A DNA stretch of 8,776 bases from an uncultured Bacteroidota bacterium (GTDB taxonomy: Bacteria > Bacteroidota > Bacteroidia > UKL13-3), in NCBI GenBank assembly GCA_903898215.1, contig CAIUEQ010000002.1, positions 1-8,776 on the forward strand. The letters run 5' to 3'. Shown one piece after another: positions 1 through 7,025 of the stretch (positions are counted from its first letter, which is position 1; each line of letters starts with the position of its first letter). A program made the position numbers and the translations under genes. The notes beneath the pieces were generated by a model. It was given only the letters and a program-made list of their open reading frames with translations, had not been told where the DNA came from and did not search any database.

Positions 1-266
1 AAAATCAGATATACGGCCATATTTGCAACCACACCAAAAATGCTACAGATAAACAGTTTTTTATAATCCGCTTTATCGGTAATTTTTCCATTGATGAATG
101 TTCGGTGAAATAAAAACAACAAACTTGCTGCAACCCAAATTCGCAACATGATAAATGCAAAAGGTTTGATGTAAACAGGCATTACTTCTTTGGCAATGGT
201 AAATGTTGCTCCGTAAATTACAGTCACAATAAAAAGAGCAATATGTACTTTTAGTGTTTTGCTCAT
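1..266 (-). CDS. EamA/DMT-family permease, N-terminal part (runs off left edge)
   Basis: Reading leftward from an ATG at 266, 88 codons are open to the window edge. The protein begins MSKTLKVHIALFIVTVIYGA, continues with TFTIAKEV and FAFIMLRIWVAASLLFLF, and reaches LFICSIFGVV at residues 71-80. This pattern of two hydrophobic helices, a YGA-FTIAKEV segment and an LR-W turn is typical of the first repeat of EamA (drug/metabolite transporter) permeases, which are inner-membrane proteins of about 300 residues with ten helices. The substrate cannot be told. The start overlaps the MATE stop codon as ATGA, so the two genes are probably translationally coupled. The last nine residues (VANMAVYLI) are identical in DNA to part of the MATE gene, so the codons nearest the edge may be an assembly artefact. 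Confidence 0.72.
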   Translation of the reverse strand, partial: MSKTLKVHIALFIVTVIYGATFTIAKEVMPVYIKPFAFIMLRIWVAASLLFLFHRTFINGKITDKADYKKLFICSIFGVVANMAVYLI

Positions 267-1642
267 GAGATGATTGTTTTTACTTCATGAATTTCTTTAA
301 ACACATCCATTTTTTTACTTAGCCGAATAAAGCGCCAACTCAGCATTGTTGCCGAAAATGTAAGTCCTATTAGTAATCCGATCCAGATTCCGTAAAGACT
401 CATTCCATAATTAAATGCAAGAAAATATCCTGCAGGAATTCCAATAATCCAATATGAAATAATGGTAATAAGAGTTGGCGTTTTTGTGTCTTCGATACCA
501 CGTAAAACTCCCAAACTCACACATTGAATTCCATCTGATAATTGAAAAAATGCTGCTATCAAAATCAGATATACGGCCATATTTGCAACAGAAGAATCAT
601 CGATATAAAGACTAACAATCACTTTACTGAAGGAAGCTAAAACAATAGCACAAACTGCCATAAAGAGGGTTCCGAGAATTAATGCTGCTTTTCCTGAACG
701 GATGATATCTGATTTGTTTCTTCTTCCTAAAGCATCACCCACAAGTATTGACCCTGCCGCAGAAATACCTGTTGCAATCATATAAGTTGTGGATGCAATA
801 TTTAATGCAATATGATGTGCTGCCTGTTCGTTTTTTCCAATCCACCCAATGATAATTCCTGATGCAGAAAATGCAGCAATCTCAAAAAAATATTGAAACC
901 CTGAGGGTAACCCAACACGAAATATTTCTTTAAAATATTTTTGCTGGTTCACCTTTTCTTTGAAACGAATAAAATGTTTGTATTGACGATGAAAAAAAAC
1001 AAAAGCAGTCATGCAAACTGCCATAAAAATTCTCGCGATGAGTGTTGCATAACCCGCACCTGCCAAACCTAATTTAGGAAATCCCCAATTGCCAAAAATG
1101 AGAAGCCAGTTTAAAAAAATATTGATTAACAAAGCAACTAATGTAATGATTGCAGAAGGTTTAGTGAACGACAATCCATCACTAAATTGTTTTGAAGAAA
1201 CAAATAATAGTAAAGGGAAAGTGCCTAAATTTAAAAGATTAAGAAATTGAGTAGCCAATTGAGTGACTTCTTCATTCTGTTTAAAAATATGCATGTTTGA
1301 TGCCAGCAAAAACAAAACGAAACTTATACCAATACTCAAAATAATGGATGCAAATAATCCTTGTCTGAAATATGCAGCACACTCATTATTATGCCCTGCA
1401 CCTTTTGCCTGAGCAACTAAAGATGAAACAGCCATCAAAGTTCCTAAACCGATAATAATTATTAGAAAAAATATTGAATTAGCTAAACCGGCTGCGGCAA
1501 GATTTGTGGCATCCACACGTCCAATCATGATAACATCGGCAACACCCATTAACACAATACCGATTTGCCCGATAATGATGGGTAAACTTAGTTGTATAAT
1601 TTTTTTAAAGTAAGGAGTGTAATTTGCTAAAATGGTTTTCAC
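263..1642 (-). CDS. MATE family multidrug/cation efflux transporter
   Basis: This 459-residue inner-membrane protein has the length and about twelve hydrophobic helices expected of NorM-type MATE exporters, which expel cationic drugs or metabolites using a Na+ or H+ gradient. Helix 1 carries MGVADVIMIGR (residues 32-42), whose Asp36 aligns with the conserved helix-1 acidic residue of NorM proteins. It is followed by the typical LAAAGLANSIFF and, near residue 70, a SSLVAQAKGAG loop. The second half repeats the design, with GSILVGDALGRRN and a QCVSLGVLRGIEDTKTPT segment. The start is GTG at 1642; no in-frame ATG would keep helix 1. It is transcribed away from the DUF1207 gene and overlaps the downstream EamA-type gene by four bases. 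Two transporters in one unit suggest joint export duty, but the substrate is unknown. Confidence 0.93.
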   Translation of the reverse strand: MKTILANYTPYFKKIIQLSLPIIIGQIGIVLMGVADVIMIGRVDATNLAAAGLANSIFFLIIIIGLGTLMAVSSLVAQAKGAGHNNECAAYFRQGLFASIILSIGISFVLFLLASNMHIFKQNEEVTQLATQFLNLLNLGTFPLLLFVSSKQFSDGLSFTKPSAIITLVALLINIFLNWLLIFGNWGFPKLGLAGAGYATLIARIFMAVCMTAFVFFHRQYKHFIRFKEKVNQQKYFKEIFRVGLPSGFQYFFEIAAFSASGIIIGWIGKNEQAAHHIALNIASTTYMIATGISAAGSILVGDALGRRNKSDIIRSGKAALILGTLFMAVCAIVLASFSKVIVSLYIDDSSVANMAVYLILIAAFFQLSDGIQCVSLGVLRGIEDTKTPTLITIISYWIIGIPAGYFLAFNYGMSLYGIWIGLLIGLTFSATMLSWRFIRLSKKMDVFKEIHEVKTIIS

Positions 1643-1873
1643 TTTGAATTTTAAAAATGAGGCCGTGAATATAACCGATGCTATTTATAAATGAGTGCTC
1701 AGTTAATCTTTAATTTCATTTCTCAACAATTGGGAATGAGATTAAATTTCTCAGATTTGCCTATTAAAAGTTTCTGTTTGTATTACATTTAGAAGACGGT
1801 ATTTATATTGCGGTTTATTAAACTTATTTGAAAGGGTGAAATCCTTCAGTAAATTCTTGCCGACAAATTAAAT

Positions 1874-2746
1874 ATGCTTAAAAAAATATTCATCATCATA
1901 GGATTGTTAATTTTAAAATGCTCGAACATTTTTGCGTATTCTTTTCCAAATAATTTATCATCAACAACTGATGATACAATTGGAAATTACCGTTTTACTT
2001 TAATGCCAGAAAAGCATCTGATTCCTTTGTTTACAGCTGACTCACGTACTCATCGACTTTCAATTTGTAACGTTTTAGGCTCTAGAGAATTTATCGGTGG
2101 GATGGGAGGAGTTTTTCCGGTATTTAATATCGGCAATAAAAAAAATCAGGTGCTTGAATTTAGTGTTGCTTCTACATTATATACTACGTTAACTCGATAC
2201 CAAATTGGAGGGGCACTTTTAAATACCGATTTTTTTGTTGACTTGTTTTTGGATGCGAAATTAAGTGATCTTTTTTTTCTGAGGTCGGGTGCAGGACATA
2301 CGAGCCAGCACTTATCAGACGATGGAGTGAAAAGATATAGTCCCATAAATTATGTTCGTGATTATTTTCAATTATTTGGAGTTTATCAATTTCCTAAACA
2401 AAAAGGAATGATATACGGTGGAATAGTTTTTAATCACAATCTGAAAGTAACTGACGCTACAAATGCATATGATCTTTCAAATACTCCTATGTATCAATTC
2501 GGGTTTGAACATGTTCCATTTCAAATATGTAAATACGGATATTTGTATTGGGCCGGTGATATTAAATTCAGAGGTGAAGTAAATTATGGCAGCACAAAAA
2601 ACATTCAGGCAGGTGTGAAATGGATGAATGAAAATAAAAAAACCATAAGGCTTGCTGCAAACTATGGTTGGGGTTATGATGAAAGAGGACAGTTCTATTT
2701 CCAAACACGAGAATATTTTTATTTAGGCCTTTACTTTGATTTTTAA
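1874..2746 (+). CDS. DUF1207-like outer-membrane beta-barrel protein
   Basis: The 290-residue product starts with a signal peptide (lysines at 3-4, a hydrophobic core, likely cleavage after IFA at residue 21). The mature part is rich in alternating aromatic and hydrophobic strands and ends in LGLYFDF; a terminal Phe is the usual signal for the BAM insertion machinery. I recognise DUF1207 features: an N-terminal PLFTADSR segment (51-58), a central GHTSQHLSDD (141-150) followed by INYVRDYFQLFGVY, and a C-terminal GQFYFQTREYFYLGLY. The family's function is not established; it is thought to form an outer-membrane barrel. ATG 1874 has an A-rich leader. It is the first gene of a tight pair with the DUF2279 gene, in the same reading frame. 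I could not identify a convincing promoter in 1643-1873. Confidence 0.8.
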   Translation: MLKKIFIIIGLLILKCSNIFAYSFPNNLSSTTDDTIGNYRFTLMPEKHLIPLFTADSRTHRLSICNVLGSREFIGGMGGVFPVFNIGNKKNQVLEFSVASTLYTTLTRYQIGGALLNTDFFVDLFLDAKLSDLFFLRSGAGHTSQHLSDDGVKRYSPINYVRDYFQLFGVYQFPKQKGMIYGGIVFNHNLKVTDATNAYDLSNTPMYQFGFEHVPFQICKYGYLYWAGDIKFRGEVNYGSTKNIQAGVKWMNENKKTIRLAANYGWGYDERGQFYFQTREYFYLGLYFDF

Positions 2747-2749
2747 ATT

Positions 2750-3637
2750 TTGAAAAAAAAAACATTACGTCTTTTTTTGTTCGGAATATTTCTGATAGGA
2801 TTAAATACGGATTGCATTTTTGCGCAACAAATGCAAGATTCGGTAGTTATTCATCCTCAAAAAATTAAAACAAAACAGATCATTATTGTTTCGGCAATTG
2901 CCATCGACCAAGCACTTAGTTTTTACATCGAATACCAATGGTGGTGGAAAGGAAATTATCACCCTTTTGAACTTGAGCCGATTGAGACCGAAAATTACAG
3001 TTATAGTATTGATAAAGTTGGGCATTTCTATACTTCCTATTTATATTATCATGCAATCAACGAAATAATGAAATATGGCGAATTCAGCAAAAGAACGCGA
3101 ACCATCACATCCATCGCAATCCCTTTTACTTATGCACTCAGTATTGAATTGGGTGATGGATATTCGAGGTATAATTTTTCGTTTTTTGATCTAGCTTCAA
3201 ACTCTTTGGGTATTTGCTACGGTGTTTTACAGGATAGATTTAAATACTTGAAAAACATAAATGTTAAGTTCAGTTATTTTCCTTCACAAAAATATTTCGA
3301 GAATCAATTTAAGAGATGGTCGTTAACGGAGGATTATGACGGACATATTTATTGGCTCACATTTAACGTGCATCATTTATTGCCAAAAAACATGAAAAAA
3401 AACTGGCCCGAATTTTTAAATACTGCAATAGGATATGGGGTTAATAACTTTGGCTCAAACATTCCTTTACAACGTGAATTTTTTATAGGTTTTGATTATA
3501 ATCTTGATGCTATTCAAACTAAAAATAAAGCAATAAAATCTGAAATTAATATTATTGACAAATTTCATTTCCCTGCTCCCGGATTTAAGAAAACAGGTGA
3601 CGACAATTTTACGCCTAAATGGTTGCTGTTGAATTAA
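2750..3637 (+). CDS. DUF2279 family exported protein
   Basis: The 295-residue product has a signal peptide (KKK at 2-4, hydrophobic core 7-18, likely cleavage after IFA at residue 25). It then carries the hallmarks of DUF2279: SIDKVGHFYTSYLYYHAINE at 86-105, and SIELGDGYSRYNFSFFDLAS at 131-150 followed by NSLG. It ends with predicted strands such as YWLTFNVHHLLP. Family members are presumed periplasmic or outer-membrane proteins of unknown function. The start is TTG at 2750, three bases after the upstream stop; the only later ATG (residue 28) lies past the signal peptide, so TTG is the best choice. The initiation codon is followed by a run of ten A, a place where sequencing or polymerase slippage could shift the frame. 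It is co-transcribed with the DUF1207 gene and ends before the hairpin at 3671. Confidence 0.8.
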   Translation: MKKKTLRLFLFGIFLIGLNTDCIFAQQMQDSVVIHPQKIKTKQIIIVSAIAIDQALSFYIEYQWWWKGNYHPFELEPIETENYSYSIDKVGHFYTSYLYYHAINEIMKYGEFSKRTRTITSIAIPFTYALSIELGDGYSRYNFSFFDLASNSLGICYGVLQDRFKYLKNINVKFSYFPSQKYFENQFKRWSLTEDYDGHIYWLTFNVHHLLPKNMKKNWPEFLNTAIGYGVNNFGSNIPLQREFFIGFDYNLDAIQTKNKAIKSEINIIDKFHFPAPGFKKTGDDNFTPKWLLLN

Positions 3638-3670
3638 ACGTTATCCTTTTGGATTTAGAAATCTTTAAAC

Positions 3671-3707
3671 AAAAAAACCGAAGCTCATTTGAACTTCGGT
3701 TTTTTTT
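3671..3707. terminator. Bidirectional intrinsic terminator
   Basis: A perfect 13-bp stem pairs 3671-3683 (seven A then CCGAAG) with 3694-3706 (CTTCGG then T) around a 10-base loop. It is followed by a T run on the plus strand and is equally T-rich on the minus strand. It lies between the convergent DUF2279 (plus) and TPR (minus) genes and can stop transcription from both sides. Confidence 0.9.
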
Positions 3708-3748
3708 ATAATCAACAGTGAGGCACTAAAGCCATTTCCTGTTTAAAT

Positions 3749-4444
3749 TTATTTACTTTCTTTTGCTGCAGTTGCGCGGGCAATATATTTATCAATATCT
3801 CCGGCTTCTTGACTTTCAGAAAAATCTTTTTTGATGATTGTGTATGCATCAACTGCATCGCCAAATTCTTTTTTCTCTTCGAAAATTTGTCCGGCTTTTT
3901 TGTAAAATATTGGAGAGGTGAGTTTGTTCTTGCTCATCTTAGCAGCCTTCATGTAATATTTTACACCTTTATCCAAATCATTCAGCTCAACGTAAGCATC
4001 TCCAATTGCCCCAGCAGCAAGTGGTGCAACTAGTTTGTTGTCCGATTTAAAATCTTCAAGTTGATCAATTGCTTCCTGAAATTTTCCTGTTCTCAACAAA
4101 CAAATTCCTGCATAGTAATGAGCAAGGTTACCTACTTTAGATGCACCATACTCGTGAGCGATATCTTCAAACCCTTTGAATTTATCATTACCTTTTAATG
4201 CTAGATTAAAAGAGTCCATTTCAAAAAGTTGTTGTGCACGGAAAATTTCTTTTTGTGCTTCGGCTTCCATTGGCTCAACATATAATTTGGTATACGACAC
4301 GTAACCACCAATAATAATTACCAAAGCAATTAAGGCATAGGTTATTTGTTTTTTATTTTTATGATAAAAATCTTCAACCTTATGTGTTGTTTCCACTATG
4401 GTTTTTTCGATCTCGAGTTCGCTGTGTTCTTTTTTGTCAGTCAT
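3749..4444 (-). CDS. Membrane-anchored tetratricopeptide repeat protein
   Basis: This 231-residue protein has a charged N-terminal tail (1-33), one hydrophobic helix (about 35-52, ITYALIALVIIIGGYVSYT) and a soluble C-terminal part made of TPR-like helix pairs. The clearest repeats are near 105-134 (AHYYAGICLLRTGKFQEAID), 142-171 (GDAYVELNDLDKGVKYY) and 177-209 (YKKAGQIFEEKKEFGDAVDAY). The layout resembles YfgM-type proteins, anchored in the inner membrane with TPRs outside, which work with the Sec translocon and periplasmic chaperones; that role is inference here. A comparable TPR gene is commonly found near recF in Bacteroidota, as it is here. It starts eight bases after the pdhA stop, so it is probably co-transcribed with pdhA, and it ends at the terminator 3671-3707. 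Confidence 0.85.
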   Translation of the reverse strand: MTDKKEHSELEIEKTIVETTHKVEDFYHKNKKQITYALIALVIIIGGYVSYTKLYVEPMEAEAQKEIFRAQQLFEMDSFNLALKGNDKFKGFEDIAHEYGASKVGNLAHYYAGICLLRTGKFQEAIDQLEDFKSDNKLVAPLAAGAIGDAYVELNDLDKGVKYYMKAAKMSKNKLTSPIFYKKAGQIFEEKKEFGDAVDAYTIIKKDFSESQEAGDIDKYIARATAAKESK

Positions 4445-4452
4445 TGTTTGAA

Positions 4453-5448
4453 TTATTCGGTTATAAATGGGTAATTAGGTTCGGCATAAACGTCTGTGTA
4501 TATCTCTGACGGATCAGGAAATGGTGATTGCTCAGCAAACTCCACACTTTCGTTAATAATTATTTCAATTTTGGTTTCAATATCTTCAAACCACTTTTCA
4601 TCTGCAAATTTATTTTTTAAAACCGTTACTTTTAACTGTTCGATAGGGTCTTTCTTTTTGTATTCTTCTACTTCTTCCTTCGATCTGTATTTTGCGGGAT
4701 CGCTCATGCTATGTCCCCGATAACGGTAAGTTTTTATCTCAAGCAGAGATGGACCATTTCCACTTCTTGCTCTTTGTACTGCTTCTTCTATTGCTTCATG
4801 AACAGTTTCACATTCCATTCCATCAACAGCTGAACTTGGCATATTGTAAGCAGCACCTATTTTGTAAATATCAAGAACGTTGGTAGTTCGTTCAACCGAA
4901 GTACCCATTGCGTATCCATTATTTTCGCAAACAAATATAACGGGCAATTTCCACAACATTGCCATATTAAATGTTTCGTGTAATGCTCCTTGTCTTGCAG
5001 CACCATCTCCGAAATAACAAATGGTAACATGGTCATTACCTTTATATTGATCGGCCATTGCTATTCCTGCTCCTAAAGGAATTTGTCCGCCAACGATTCC
5101 ATGTCCGCCAAAAAAATGATGTTCTTTTGAAAACATGTGCATGGATCCGCCTTTTCCTTTTGAACAACCGGTAACTTTTCCATAAAGTTCGGCCATTACT
5201 TCATTTGCAGTTATCCCACAAGCTAAAGCAATTGCATGATCGCGATAGGCTGTAATATATTTATCTCCTTTATGAGTTGCGCTCATTGTTCCTGCAACAA
5301 CAGCTTCCTGCCCAATATAAAGATGACAGAACCCTTTGATCTTTTGCTGACCATAAAGTTGTGCTGTTTTCTCTTCAAATCTGCGCATCAGCAGCATTTG
5401 CTCATACCAGCCGAGATAAGTTTCTTTAGTAAATTTAGTTTTTCCCAT
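4453..5448 (-). CDS. pdhA: Pyruvate dehydrogenase E1 component, alpha subunit
   Basis: This cytoplasmic subunit, with E1 beta, decarboxylates pyruvate on thiamine diphosphate and passes the acetyl group to E2 lipoyl domains to form acetyl-CoA. With the ATG at 5448 the protein has 331 residues, usual for bacterial PdhA. The thiamine-diphosphate motif is GDGAARQGALHETFN (147-161) through CENNGYAMG (174-182). Also visible are GFCHLYIGQEAV (39-50), YRDHAIALACG (68-78), GKGGSMHMF (98-106) and the active-site loop YRYRGHSMSDPAKYR (241-255). A TTG at 5466 would add six residues but lies inside the predicted -7 promoter element, so I reject it. No E1 beta or E2 gene is adjacent; they must be encoded elsewhere. 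The downstream partner is the TPR gene. Branched-chain oxoacid dehydrogenase E1 alpha is a less likely alternative. Confidence 0.93.
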   Translation of the reverse strand: MGKTKFTKETYLGWYEQMLLMRRFEEKTAQLYGQQKIKGFCHLYIGQEAVVAGTMSATHKGDKYITAYRDHAIALACGITANEVMAELYGKVTGCSKGKGGSMHMFSKEHHFFGGHGIVGGQIPLGAGIAMADQYKGNDHVTICYFGDGAARQGALHETFNMAMLWKLPVIFVCENNGYAMGTSVERTTNVLDIYKIGAAYNMPSSAVDGMECETVHEAIEEAVQRARSGNGPSLLEIKTYRYRGHSMSDPAKYRSKEEVEEYKKKDPIEQLKVTVLKNKFADEKWFEDIETKIEIIINESVEFAEQSPFPDPSEIYTDVYAEPNYPFITE

Positions 5449-5449
5449 T

Positions 5450-5467
5450 TTTGCAAAGGTTTGCAAA
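5450..5467. repeat. Two tandem TTTGCAAA palindromes at the pdhA start
   Basis: The 8-bp perfect palindrome TTTGCAAA occurs at 5450-5457 and 5460-5467, a 10-bp period (one helical turn) with GG between. The second copy overlaps the predicted -7 box and the first sits just ahead of the ATG. This would suit an operator, but the -7 element itself contributes TTTG, so chance is possible. Confidence 0.35.
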
Positions 5468-5493
5468 GCTAATAAAATTTAGGATTGAACAAA
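5464..5493 (-). promoter_or_regulatory. Bacteroidota-type promoter of pdhA
   Basis: On the minus strand, TTTG (5493-5490) is followed after 18 bases by TAGCTTTG (5471-5464), an exact match to the Bacteroidota -7 element TAnnTTTG with a -33 TTTG. A start about five bases past the box (near 5459) leaves a leader of about 11 bases before the ATG at 5448. The start position is inferred. Confidence 0.6.
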
Positions 5494-5593
5494 GTTTGTA
5501 GTTTAATTGAAAATGAGGCCATTGAGGTTTTTTGTATTATACTGAAAAATATATTCCAAGATTTGACCCCAGTAATTTTATTTTTGAAGTCAG

Positions 5594-6700
5594 ATGTATT
5601 TAAAAAAGCTATTACTTACCCAATTTAAAAACTACTCTCAGGCTCGGCTCGACCTTTCTCCTGAAGTAAATTGTTTTGTTGGAAATAATGGAGCCGGCAA
5701 AACCAATTTATTGGATGCCATTTATTATTTATCGTTCACGAAAAGTTTTTTTAATACCATCGATCAACAGAATATTTTACATACTCAAAATTTTTTCTCC
5801 ATAGAAGGAGAATTTATTAAAGGTGAAATTGATGAGAAAGTAAGAATCGCAGTTCAGCGTGGCGAGAAAAAATCAGTAAAAGTAAATAACAATGAACATC
5901 GGAAGTTTTCGGATCATATCGGATCATACCCTGCTGTAATAATCACACCTAATGATACCATGCTTATTCATGAGGGTGGCGAAGAGCGTAGAAAATTTTT
6001 AGATGGAATGATTGCTCAAACTGATAAAGTTTACTTGAATGATCTGTTGATGTATAATCGTGTGCTCGAAAGCAGAAACAAACAATTAAAACTTTTTTCA
6101 GAAATGCATTTTTTTGACATCACTTTGTTAGAAAGTTTAAATGAGCAACTCATCCGATTTGGCAATTCTATTTATCAGAAACGCCAACTATTTCTTGATT
6201 CATTTATTCCTGTTTTCAGAAAATATTATTCGGATATTTCTTCCTCGCATGAAAAAGTTGATTTGATATATGAATCGCATTTACAGGAGAACCGATTTGA
6301 GAAATTACTGGATGAAAATGAAAATGCTGACCTCGCTGCACAACGCACCACAAAAGGCATTCATAAAGATGAACTAGAATTTATGATTGGTGATTTTTCT
6401 TTAAAAAAATTCGGCTCACAAGGACAACAAAAATCTTTTATTATTTCGTTGAAGCTTGCACAGTATGAATATTTAAAAGAAAAAACTTCTATTAAACCCC
6501 TTTTATTGTTGGATGATATTTTTGAGAAATTAGATGAACATCGTTTAAATAAATTATTATCAATGATTGCTCATGATGCCTTTGGACAAATATTTATTAC
6601 CGATACACATTATGAGCGTTTAAAAATTGTATTTGATGGCATGAAAAGTTTGCAAGTAAAATATTTTTCGGTGCAAAACGGATTAATAAACGAGATTTGA
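5594..6700 (+). CDS. recF: DNA replication/repair protein RecF
   Basis: RecF is an SMC-like ATPase that binds gapped DNA and helps RecO and RecR load RecA during gap repair and restart of stalled forks. The 368-residue length is typical. The N-terminus MYLKKLLLTQFKNY leads to the Walker A motif GNNGAGKT (30-37). The ABC signature is KFGSQGQQKSF (272-282), and Walker B with D-loop is LLLLDDIFEKLDEHR (303-317), followed by a switch-like FITDTH (334-339). AVIITPNDTMLIHEGGEERR (114-133) is the usual conserved RecF segment. The region 140-250 is the helical arm. ATG 5594 matches the normal RecF N-terminus. The gene diverges from pdhA across a short intergenic stretch and is followed after seven bases by the DUF721 gene. 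Confidence 0.96.
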   Translation: MYLKKLLLTQFKNYSQARLDLSPEVNCFVGNNGAGKTNLLDAIYYLSFTKSFFNTIDQQNILHTQNFFSIEGEFIKGEIDEKVRIAVQRGEKKSVKVNNNEHRKFSDHIGSYPAVIITPNDTMLIHEGGEERRKFLDGMIAQTDKVYLNDLLMYNRVLESRNKQLKLFSEMHFFDITLLESLNEQLIRFGNSIYQKRQLFLDSFIPVFRKYYSDISSSHEKVDLIYESHLQENRFEKLLDENENADLAAQRTTKGIHKDELEFMIGDFSLKKFGSQGQQKSFIISLKLAQYEYLKEKTSIKPLLLLDDIFEKLDEHRLNKLLSMIAHDAFGQIFITDTHYERLKIVFDGMKSLQVKYFSVQNGLINEI

Positions 6701-6707
6701 ACCAACG

Positions 6708-7001
6708 ATGGCACGTAAATCAAACGAACAAAGTATTAAAGATGTGATCAGTGATTTCATTCAAAGCAGTCACATGAAAAACAAACTTATTGAAATCAAT
6801 ATTATCAATAATTGGGGAAAAATTGTAGGCGATTTGATTGCAAAAAATACCACCAAAATTTACTTCTTTAAAAGCAAACTATTTATCCATATCGAGTCAG
6901 CTCCACTCAGAAATGAACTTAACTACTCAAAGAGTAAAATTTTAGAACTCGTCAATAAAGAAGCTGGCGAAGAACTTATTGATGAAGTTGTAGTAAGGTA
7001 A
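6708..7001 (+). CDS. DUF721 (DciA-like) protein
   Basis: This 97-residue protein is a short DUF721 protein: an N-terminal helix with SIKDVISDFIQSSHMKNKL (9-27), then INNWGKIVGDLIAKNTTKIY (33-52), a strand FFKSKLFIHIESAPLRNEL (53-71) and a final helix plus short strand. W36 and the G-x-x-V/I-G pattern after it are the most conserved visible positions. DUF721 includes DciA, the loader or regulator of the replicative helicase DnaB in bacteria lacking DnaC/DnaI; this protein carries essentially only the core domain. It begins seven bases after recF, an arrangement common in Bacteroidota, so both are probably translated from one transcript. Its stop is seven bases from the stop of the convergent transaldolase. 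Assignment to the family is firm; helicase loading is inferred. Confidence 0.85.
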   Translation: MARKSNEQSIKDVISDFIQSSHMKNKLIEINIINNWGKIVGDLIAKNTTKIYFFKSKLFIHIESAPLRNELNYSKSKILELVNKEAGEELIDEVVVR

Positions 7002-7025
7002 AAGAATATTAAGAATTATTCTTTT
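7000..7025. terminator. A/T-rich bidirectional hairpin over two stop codons
   Basis: A 9-bp perfect stem pairs AAAAGAATA (7000-7008) with TATTCTTTT (7017-7025) around an 8-base loop. It contains the ends of both the DUF721 and transaldolase genes and has T runs in both directions. The stem has only one G-C pair, so its strength as a terminator is doubtful. Confidence 0.5.

Noticed and set aside
263..266. ATGA overlap between the MATE and EamA-type genes as a possible frameshift fusion
   Set aside because: It is an ordinary translational-coupling overlap; both proteins have complete, separate N- or C-termini.
1643..1873. Search for a regulatory RNA or promoter in the MATE/DUF1207 divergent spacer
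   Set aside because: TACATTTA and several TTG triplets occur, but no properly spaced promoter pair, convincing hairpin or terminator was found.
2477..2765. Minus-strand frames opposite the DUF1207 gene, and similar antisense frames over pdhA, the DUF2279 gene and the methyltransferase
   Set aside because: They overlap well-supported genes and resemble no protein family, so they are shadows of the coding strand.
5464..5466. TTG start adding six residues to PdhA
   Set aside because: It lies inside the predicted -7 element, the extra residues do not resemble PdhA N-termini, and ATG 5448 is standard.
1654..5520. 11-base repeat AAAATGAGGCC at 1654-1664 and 5510-5520, each upstream of a minus-strand gene
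   Set aside because: Only two copies, no symmetry, and different distances from the genes; chance is likely in A-rich spacer.
5562..5586. Possible recF promoter: TTTG (5562-5565) and TATTTTTG (5579-5586)
   Set aside because: The -7 match is exact, but the spacer is only 13 bases and the start would fall about three bases before the ATG, so it is not listed as a feature.
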